From Multifurca ochricompacta (taxonomy: Eukaryota; Basidiomycota; Agaricomycetes; Russulales; Russulaceae), in assembly GCA_022496185.1 (NCBI GenBank), contig WTXG01000011.1:124001-188000 (forward strand): 64,000 nt of DNA. The letters run 5' to 3'. The notes below the pieces were generated by a model. That model was not told where the DNA came from. It was given only the letters and a program-made list of their open reading frames with translations, and did not search any database. A program made the position numbers and the translations under genes. Positions 55,665 to 64,000 of the stretch are shown here, one piece after another (the stretch's first letter is position 1; each line of letters begins with the position of its first letter).

Positions 55665-58206
55665 GGACATGAGCATGCCTTATATGGAGGCGAGCGACCA
55701 AAGAACCAAAGTATCTGCCCATTTATTTCCTTTTCTAGTCACAACTCGGAACCATCAGGTTGGCTCTGCGATTCAATGAATTCAATTCCATTTTTAGCCT
55801 TGACACTGTCCAATCACGTCATGTCCATCACCATCATCCGATCTCTTCCCGCTCTCATTTGTCCGCTTTTGTCTACTTCTTTTTCCCAATACAGGCGTAG
55901 GCGTGTCTTTTGTGCCCACTGCCCACTTCGGCTGAAGCTGAAGCTGAATTTGAACCAATTCGGGTGCCACAAAAAACAACTGTCCATCCACTGCCAAGTT
56001 GTGTTGTGTGGATAGGTGCTCACTCACTACAGCACACACACATATACACACACACAGGTGACCTACTTCAGAGCAAGCTAAGCTGACAGAGACAAAGGTT
56101 GACTTGGCTGGGCTGGGCTGGGCTAGGCAATTAATGTCAGCCCCGTAAACATAATTTTAAACACCGTTTCTCTCACGTCTATCATCTCGCGTTTGCGTAG
56201 AACCTGGACGGACAGGCATTCTATCCTGAGCCTGAGTAGGACGTTACTCTTGGCCTTGAGACTAGGGTCCTGCATTTAGGGGACGCAGTGGGAAGGGGCG
56301 GGGGCGGGGGTGGGGGCCATAATACTCTTTGCACTTTGCTCATGACAAGCATGGCCTGTCACCCTGGAGCCCTATCCTTGTGGAGGCCTTGAAGTTCAGG
56401 CACCGCTCAGCTTCTAACCTGTCCCTGTTCCCACATCTTTGCTCTCTCCGGTCCTCCAAGCCGCCTGTTTCACCCTTTCCATCACAACGGTAACATTCTC
56501 GACGTTTATTTTATAGCGTACCATCATACATACATACCTCTCATCCTTTATCTCCCACTCCCGCATACATCTGCTCTGCTGTTGCTGCAGCTTCAGTCTG
56601 AGGAAATCTCTCTGTTAGCGAACCTCAAACCCCTAGTTTCCTCCCTTTCAGTGCGGAGTTCTAATTTCCTCGTCAAAGTTCGACTTTGGTCGACCCAACT
56701 CTCTCACGTCGTCTACACTGATCCGCTCATCAACCGACCTTCAATACAATCACACACTCTTTTTTTGAGGCTTAACCACAGAGGGCATCGGCGCCGGGAC
56801 GTTGCCGTACTGTCAAAGTAGGATGAAACTTCCGACCAATTTTGTGTTGGCACAATAGCATATCCTCTTCTGGTTAGGTGGTTCTCCCAAGTTCAGGCCC
56901 TGACTTCTTCATCGATGAGCCTACCTTGATGCAAAGGTTGCGGTTGTGGCACTGACATGGCTGTTCCAACGTTGTTGTGAATCTTCTCGTTGGAACGTAG
57001 GGTATGATTTGGCCAGCCAAGAGATTATGACCAATGACCTCGTGATCCTAACTACCAGCAGCTTAAGCAACTGGACCCACCTATAGCACAATCCCTAACT
57101 TGATGGTGTGTCGAATCCCCTTCTGGCATGCATTCTCCTGGCCAACTTGATCGATGTGCCCAACTCCATCGTGTTGGGTCTGTCTTACGAACACCCTCTC
57201 GCCAACGCTCTTTTTATTTGATTACCAATAAAGAAAATTCCACACTTATTTCCCACTCATTCACACTTGTCTTTTCTCTTCCTAAGCAGTTCTTTTTGGC
57301 ACCATCTGGCATGTGGGTGCGGAGTATCATTTACTCTTCCCTTCTCACTTACATCACCACTAATACTGGTGGTGGTCACGTCACTCTGTACAGTTCGGCA
57401 TCTTCCGAGAGCAATTCAGGTCATCCCGAACACAAGCCAGAGCGCCGCATCCGCTCGTACAGTTTGCCAGTCGTTGGATTGGATCCTCGCGTCTAGTGAC
57501 TTCCTTCGATGGCTCCCCACAGCGTTTTTGGCCCCCAACCTGCCGACCCCCGGCCAACTCGATTTTTATGCTCCGTCGCTCGTAGGACCCATGTTGAATC
57601 TCTAGCTCGGAATGACTTCTCGAACAGCGTTCTACAAACATTTGCGGCTGATCCACCTATCGTCGTGGATATGTCCGCTTGTGAGTCGTAAAGCTCATCA
57701 TGTCAGTATTAGTAACTAATTTATGCGTACTCTACGGCATTCTACCTCAGGCAATCCTCACTGCTCATCCCATGAACTCGCCAAAACATTGAGTGAAGAC
57801 GATCGCAAAGGAAGATGAAAGAGGGAGGGGATGACGATAGTCCCGTTGATGAAGGCTTTTACTTAGAGGCGCTCAGAACCTTTCGTATGCGACAATTGCG
57901 CACTCGCCATATGCAGCCCGGTTGCGGCATGATAGGTAAATACGTGATAGGACGGAACACCACTCTTGTGGTGAGAGGAGGCATCAGGTCACAAGCAAGT
58001 GACTGGCTGAACTATCGGACACAGAGAGAGTGCGCAGTAGATGAGAGTTTGGTAAAGAGATGATCATGCTAGATAGATAGGGTTCCGCATTCTCCCACAC
58101 GCTTAGATGGACGGAATGGGAAAGAACGACGCCGCGTGTATATTAGCCCCATCCTCGTTGCACCCTGCAAAGAGAGGTGGGTATGTTCAACATCCTTCTT
58201 GTTCTA

Positions 58207-61200
58207 TTAAGAACGGATGCCGACAGAGTGCGTGGCCGGCATAATACGCGTACTGAGCCTTCGCCTTCTTGGTTGGCCCGCGGGCTTAGGGGCATCATCC
58301 CCAGGTAACTGCCGGTACTCGAACGGAAGGAGGACAGCGCGGTCAATGGCAACCGGGAGACCGCGATGTCGCCCTCGGAGCATGACTAGACACACAATAA
58401 GCTTAGAAAGTGGGCGGAAGGCGCCAGAAAAGGAGTAGGTCGCCTAATGTGCTCTTCGTCACAAACATCCGTAGAAAGTGGGTTTTAAGCTCACATATGG
58501 AACCCCTAGGCTCAAGCCAACTCCACCGTAGGCGGAAACCAATTCAAAAACTGCAGGGTGTCATTAACGTGAAGATGTCGCACATGTCTTTTGATTACCA
58601 ATATTGAAAATATTAAACCACGTCGCGTTGGCTGTGTTCTCAAGCTGGTCACGCTGTTAACGCGATAATTAGGTATGTGAGGAATGACGGAAGGCCAACA
58701 ACAAACCTCAATAATGCAGACAAGGAAGAGAGCCAAGCCAAGCCACCACATATCTGCACAGTAATGGTAATGATGAATTTACGAGACATAGCCAGTGAGA
58801 CGGCATCGCACCGAAAGCAAGCTGCTTGCGAGCATGCAAGGTCAGGTAGTTGCCCCAGACAGACATCCTGTTTCCAGACAGACTGATCGCCTCCTCATCA
58901 ATAGAGGCGTCGTCCTCGTAGACGCCGAGCGATCTTTCCTCGTAGACGTTTGTCGAGCGGACGCTATAAGAGAGGTGTTCGCCCAAAACGTTCATCAATT
59001 CGGGAAGGGTGGACGAACCTCATAGCAATAGGGTCTAGAGAATGGCTTTTCAGCGGTTTGTCGCAACGATGCACAAGTATCATAAACCTACAGACACTAA
59101 TATACATCATAATGACATATAATACCCTGTGACAAGATAAGCGAGGGAGGCGGTGATGAGCAAGGCATCATACTTGACTGCTGGTGCCAGAGCTGAGAGG
59201 CTCACGACCGCAAAACCTGCCGCACGCACGGCAGCAGCCTGCAACATTCCGTCAATAACCCGTACGCCGACAGGTATTGACACAATGGCTTGATTGCCTA
59301 GATCAAGAATAAGAAAGAAGAACCAGTCGGTTGTGCTAACGAAAGAAACTCAGTTTACGAATATGGAAGAGAGTGGAAACTCTGACTTCAAAATGATCAG
59401 GACTGTGAGAAGAAACCAAGTTTGTGAGACGGAAAGAGGTAAATAAAGCATCGCCTAGGGTGGTCCAGGAGGAAGTGGAGTGTTTCCTTCAGTCGGGAAT
59501 TCCTGGGGACCAGCTTTGTAATAATCCACCTGAGATAAGTGTGAGTCATCGTTGCACACCGAAGGAAAGACACTCACACTGAAAATCGTAAGCTAAAAAT
59601 CGTTAATCTCTGTAAGCAAGGTGCATGAAGCGGCAACAATCAACGTACAAGATTGGCTGTGTGCAACCTGTGAGCTACATCGACACAAACTGACAACACT
59701 CACGAAAGCAGTGTTCCCGGCCAGGATCAGAAAAATCATGGTGAAAATCATGGGGAAAGCCGTTTGAAAGGGGATCATAGACTGATCAACCAAAGACATT
59801 CCGGCGTTTGTGTATGCCGACACAACTTGAAAAAGTGAGAACCTGGTAGTAGCATGTAAGGACAAGTATAAAAGAGTCAGGGAGGATCCACCATGCAGGA
59901 GTTACGGGTCGATGTAGTCGCGGGGGTAGGAAATCATTCTTCCATTTGTTCGATGATATGTAAGGAGCAATGATGGCGTAACTAAGCAGCTGGACAGAGA
60001 TGTGATACTGCAGAGGGCGGAATCAGTCTCGAAAACAAGAGTTGCATATAGACCCACAATTCCGACGATCCAGAGCAATGCATTCAATGCACGAAACTCA
60101 CACCACCCAGCTCTTCTAGTTCTTCGTCGGTCAGCGACTCAAAAGTCGAGTTGTGACCGACGACAGCATCAAAAGAAATATAAGGTACCCCCCTAGCTCT
60201 TCCCGTATTTCCCCTTATGGAGGTGATTGTCGTTGTACGTGGCATTGTGACGGTGCGCGTGAGCTGGCGATGCACACCAGGTAAAAACCGACGAATTAGC
60301 CGGGATATAATGTCCTGTGGGCCCGGAAAACCACCAAAATGGTCATGCTTTGTGTGATGGGTAATACTTCTGAACGCGTGCGTCGTTTCTGATCGATAAA
60401 GGGAAGTAGCGGGGCGATTGGTGGAAGATATTGCTACAAGCGTCAGCAAACTTACAGAATGGAAAATAATTGTCTACGTACGGTCACCATCTTCTGTAGC
60501 GAGGCCCGCCGCACTGTTTCTCAAGTCCATGTCGGAGGTAGGTTGGCCAAAACGAGATCTATCCCGTGACACTCGATGACGAGTTTGGGGATAAGGCGCA
60601 AACTCAATGGTTTGAGTCCTTGGCACCGGTGGGCCATGTGTAGCCCTCTCCCCATCAGCATTAGATGTTCTGGAATCAAGACTGAAGGGTTGCATTTGCT
60701 GGTAAGCTGGGTTCTATAAGCACAAAAACAAAGTTGATGAGGTTCTCACAGCTTACAGTCTGTAGAGGCAGGCCTAGCCTTGCCTCGTGAGCTCAAGGAA
60801 AAGCGGCCCTCCCTGAAAATGTTTGAGTGACAAATCCCTTTGTCAAACGAGACGTTGCCGTTCTTACGAAAACCGCCTCGGGGACCGTCCGACCCGAGAC
60901 TCGTGAGAGGAGACAGACGGTACTGGGCTGGGACTTCTGCTTTCCTGGACCAGAGAGAGTTGTTGATTGTGCAGTTCAGCAGGGGGCGAGGATCCGCAGT
61001 TATTTGGCGTGTCTCTCTCGGGTACAGTAATTGAATCTGCTTGACCCTCACTAATCCACCCGCTTGGGTCCACTAGCTTGGGAGCGCCATCCACGCGGCG
61101 AATCATGTCTGTGCGTAACCTTCGTGAAGGCTTTCCTTGAATCTCCGAATTATTCCCTCTAGAGGAACTGGCCCCATGCGGAGGCACGGGAAATGCCAAT

Positions 61201-61842
61201 GGGTTGGCACCTGCACGGAATAGGGAAGTGATGCGCGAGGCCACCGTAAGCGGGTTCACCTCTTCATCGTCTGAGGTTTCTTGGACTGTCTTGCGGGTAG
61301 CCGCTCGGACGATATTTTCACAATGGATGGTGAACATACGCCTATCACACGATCAGCAACCAAGAAGAGGAAATCAAGGGGGGAGTAAGTGGGTTCACCT
61401 CCTAACATAGACTACGACCCATGATACTAATACCTGGCTCTTGTTGGAGCCTTTTTAATTATCAAATAGGAGACTATACATACTGGATTCCCTAGACACA
61501 ACTGAATAAAGAGAATTGTTTGCTGCCAGCCAGTAAGTGAGGAAAGATCAACGGATGCAAGGCCACAAACGGCCATGGCGCTGACAGAGTTGAAGAGAGC
61601 ATCAATATATGCGATGTGAAAGTGACCATTACTGGCGTAGAATATTCCTGAAAATAAGAGTGGTGTAAATGTACTGTAGGAGAGAAGTGGTCAGACTCCA
61701 GAGTGAGAAGAGATGTGTGTAGGATGACGTACAAGTAAATGATGTGTAAACGGTAAAAGTTAAGATTGTGTCGAATGAATGAATAAAACTGTTGAAAGGG
61801 CCTGTGGTCCGAAGACTCATCGCCAGAAAGTAGCGTAGGCAT
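58207..61842 (-). CDS. TRK1: TRK-family high-affinity potassium transporter
   Basis: Plasma-membrane K+ uptake. Exon 1 (61842-61733) starts MPTLLSGDESSDHRPFQQ and reaches LNFYRLHIIY; then FTPLLFSGIFYASNGHFHI. Four pore-loop units: (1) LFNSVSAMAVCGLASVDLSS near 61600; (2) FSLFQVVSAYTNAGMSLVDQ near 59810; (3) FELVSAYGGVGLSLGVPY near 58510; (4) VCLVMLRGRHRGLPVAIDRA near 58380. Between units 1 and 2 lies the large hydrophilic loop of fungal TRKs (61330-60150), ending MPRTTTITSIRGNTG and VPYISFDAVVGHNSTF. Also NALLWIVGIVGLYATLVFE, IFTMIFLILAGNTAF, VYEERSLGVYEDDASIDEEA and a C-terminus PGDDAPKPAGQPRRRRLS, stop 58207. Frame joins inside the loop and near 58998-58710 were not all verified; one-base losses like those elsewhere are likely. 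Confidence 0.93.
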
Positions 61843-62132
61843 GCTTTTAATGCAGAGCAGAGCCAGAGCCGCTCAACCGTCTGTGATTTCAAGCGAGTGT
61901 ATAACTTAGGATTAGATTTAGATGCTTAAATGCTGAAACTGAAAAGTGTCAGTGTTGTGTTGGTGGTTGGTATTGGCAAGGCCAGGGCATGTATTTTACA
62001 GTGTTAGCGCAAGTGCAATTCCATACTTATAGTATCATGAATCACGTGAGCTAACAGATTTAGACATCGGCAGGGTGTTGTTTACATTTTACATTTTTAC
62101 GGCATTGATCCAATCCAAGAGCTACAATAACT
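61843..62132. promoter_or_regulatory. Divergent promoter, TRK / MED31
   Basis: 290 bp between outward-facing starts, AT-rich close to the MED31 side (TTTACATTTTACATTTTTACG just before its ATG region). It must serve both genes. Confidence 0.55.
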
Positions 62133-62647
62133 ATGGTCGAGACTGCAAACCAAAGCAAGGAGGACGAGAGAATAAAAAACCGAAAACGCTTTGAACTCGA
62201 GCTCGAGTTTGTGCAGGCTTTGGCGAATCCCTTCTATCTTCATTCCTTGGCTCAGCAGGGTATCCTCTACCAAACAGCCTTTATCAACTATCTCAAGTAT
62301 CTACAATATTGGAAGGAAAAGGACTACGCAAGGTTCATCCTGTAAGTTTTTTTACCCCGCCGTTTTAATGTTAATATATCTCACTCAAATGCATTCAGTT
62401 ATCCCCATGCTCTACATCACTTGGAGCTTCTTCAGCACGCAGAGTTCCGTTTAGAAATCCTGAAGGATGAGTGGAGAGAGCGTCTCAACCAGAAACAGTT
62501 CGACCACTGGCGCACATGGTACGTTCCCTCGGCGTTCTGATCAGGCCATACGATGGATGGTACTTCTTCAGGCGAGAGCCGAGCCAGCTCAACCTACCAT
62601 CCGAGAGTAACAAGGAACAGGACGGTTCGTTAAGAGATGCGAATTGA
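62133..62647 (+). CDS. MED31: Mediator complex subunit 31
   Basis: Subunit of the Mediator middle module that links activators to RNA polymerase II. Three exons 62133-62341, 62399-62518, 62572-62647; 405 nt, 134 residues, intact. The conserved SOH1/MED31 core is complete: RFELELEFVQALANPFYLHS, LAQQGILYQTAFINYLKYLQ, YWKEKDYARFILYPHALHHL and ELLQHAEFRLEIL, followed by WRERLNQKQFDHWRTWRE and a short polar tail. Introns have canonical gtaag/gtacg donors and cag acceptors. Confidence 0.97.
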
Positions 62648-63465
62648 GCCTCCCTGACCGTATCGAGGGAGCTGTTACGCCACCGCCACTTTTCACGGAG
62701 AAGGTGCACACTACAGGCGTGGTGTTGAAAAAATATTAAGGTAATGTTCGGCATATTGGACATAGCAGAGAGTCAAGCACGAAATCAGTGACCCCATTGA
62801 CAAGATGCTCGTGTGGTACATCTAACCCGCTGGCGTTGCGTCGGACCGGCACTATCAAGCAAATGCTCAATCACAAGCTCTTCCAGAACCATGCCAGAAT
62901 GGATACATGATGCATCAGTAGGCTACAGCCACAGATCCACTTGACCCTGTGATTCTCTGGGACATCACGTCTCAAACTAGATATAAGAACCGAATGGAAC
63001 ATTTTGTCCTCTGCTCTGGACAGTCCGACAATCGCCTCCCGTTGCGGCGGCGCCATGGTAGGTTACCAATATTTGGGGTATCAGTAAATGGTGTGATAAA
63101 GCTGGGACTGAATTCATAATTCATATGGCTGATGTAGCGTGTTGCGTGGAAGCCAACTTCAGTGCGTTGCGTGAACGTCCTGGGAACCCCGCTACAGTAA
63201 GCGTAATCATTCCGAAAGTATCCTAGAGTACTCGAGATTGTGAGGGCGTCAAGAGGCAGTCGACGTTCCAAGCCCATTGAAATGGCGTATGACAGTACCA
63301 ATACCAGGGCGACGATAGTTTACTTGACACTTGGCTTGATAAAATGTCAGAAGTGCTCATGGGTGGGAAGAGCCCAAACCCTGCATTGAGACATACAAGA
63401 GCAAACTTCCATTTCGACAAGGCATAGTTTCTATGTTTCGTAATCATCTACATCGACATTACTCC
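62648..63465. other. Intergenic, MED31 to PPM1
   Basis: Convergent 3' flanks. Minus-strand ORFs in 62870-63450 (for example MVLSYAISMGLERRLPLDAL) show no recognisable domain; they might be a small gene or eroded sequence. Confidence 0.4.
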
Positions 63466-64000
63466 CTATCTGGTCTTTCGGAACCATCCCCATGCATCGC
63501 TTCCGTTATGCAACCAATTCTGAGGAACCTTGAGGCCCCAAGAAATGGCATAGTGATCCAGCACCAATTCGAGTTCTTCCACCTCATCGAGTAACTCGAG
63601 TTGCGAGAGCCGCTGAAGCTCCTGAGGTTCGATGTACTTACGCCTGATCTCACGGAGCGTCAACGCTTCCGCCGTCGTGAAGCCCAGACTAAGAAACCTG
63701 CGTGAGAGAGAAGCAAGGCTGGGGAATGGCTCTGCACCCGGGAGCGACACATTGCGTGACTGTCGTAGGCATCATTATCAGATTCTCCGGAAGACTCACA
63801 AGGGATACGGAGAGAAAACGATGGGGAGGGGGGGGGGGGAAATCGTACCCTCAAGTTGTTTAGCATAACCCGTCCGAAAGCATCATCCAGCTTGAACATT
63901 TCATACACAACACCGGCGAGAGGGCCACCACCAGGTACCGTAAAGTAGTCGACAAACCATCGAATAAGAGCGCTTGATGCACTAGGGCTCATGTACGCGA
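63466..64000 (-). CDS. PPM1: Leucine carboxyl methyltransferase 1 (PP2A methylase), C-terminal part
   Basis: Methylates the C-terminal leucine of the PP2A catalytic subunit using S-adenosylmethionine. The 5' part is outside the window. Seen on the minus strand: [38 protein letters not shown], an intron of about 105 nt containing a C-run (63830-63840), [68 protein letters not shown] and stop 63466. The FG-x-VM-xx-NL, LDE-x-EE and HY-x-xx-W positions match the C-terminal half of LCMT1/Ppm1. Confidence 0.87.

Larger units (their letters stand above)
55279..58206. other. Long intergenic region upstream of BEM2, downstream of TRK
   Basis: Nearly 3 kb. The BEM2-proximal part has GA-rich (55300-55345) and AT-rich tracts, a GGAATTT repeat and an AAAT repeat. 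At 57330-57600 a plus-strand stretch (SARTVCQSLDWILASSDFLR ... DFYAPSLVGPMLNL) looks faintly protein-like but stands alone. ORF 57815-58063 has no motif. No gene is called. Confidence 0.4.

Noticed and set aside
55776..56051. Overlapping ORFs on both strands near 55.8-56.0 kb
   Set aside because: No motif, strong composition bias, no neighbouring exons that chain.
1..64000. CRISPR arrays, prophage, insertion sequences, operons
   Set aside because: The DNA is eukaryotic with spliced genes; the tandem repeats present are simple microsatellites and paralogue arrays.

Overview
This window is nuclear DNA of a filamentous basidiomycete fungus, most likely an agaricomycete. The evidence is gene-dense DNA split by very many short introns (about 45-95 nt, GT-AG with a few GC-AG), fungal housekeeping orthologues (CCT8, INO1, TIM50, MED31, BEM2, TRK, PPM1), and families typical of mushroom-forming fungi (CFEM proteins, short BTB proteins with the HDKYFFKDGNITFLV-type core, Mx-like dynamins). 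The exact order is inference; the BTB and orphan families remind me of Cantharellales, but I cannot prove it. No rRNA, tRNA, CRISPR array or complete transposon was recognised.

Layout. 0-5.7 kb: 3' end of a histidine-acid-phosphatase-like gene, then a complete neutral ceramidase. 5.7-13.6 kb: tandem array of Mx-like dynamin GTPases on the minus strand (copy A, a decayed copy, copy B), divergent from a CFEM GPI-anchored protein (13.8-14.6 kb). 15-19 kb: two minus-strand orphan genes, one Cys-rich with a poly-Glu tract. 20.9-22.3 kb: a seven-helix membrane protein. 22.8-24.8 kb: TIM50. 25-31.8 kb: a decayed BTB copy plus three tandem BTB paralogues with unrelated low-complexity tails. 32-33.9 kb: INO1. 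36.3-38.4 kb: F-box protein. 39-42.1 kb: a small membrane protein and an SDR-like protein. 42.4-44.4 kb: CCT8. 46-47.8 kb: a mitochondrial carrier. 48.3-55.3 kb: BEM2 (RasGEF-PH-RhoGAP). 58.2-61.8 kb: TRK potassium transporter, divergent from MED31 (62.1-62.6 kb). Right edge: 3' end of PPM1/LCMT1.

Functional links are loose. Ceramidase and INO1 both feed sphingolipid/inositol-lipid metabolism. TIM50 and the carrier are mitochondrial inner-membrane proteins. BEM2 and the 7TM protein belong to polarity and signalling. The two tandem arrays are the parts that are evolving fastest.

The strongest window-wide signal is technical or evolutionary. About twenty conserved reading frames are each broken by what looks like exactly one missing base, usually inside a short homopolymer, while CCT8, MED31, the F-box gene and the SDR gene are intact end to end. 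Every case I could resolve is a loss, none a gain. I read this as uncorrected homopolymer under-calling in a long-read assembly rather than mass pseudogenisation, so the broken genes are listed as CDS with the break positions given.
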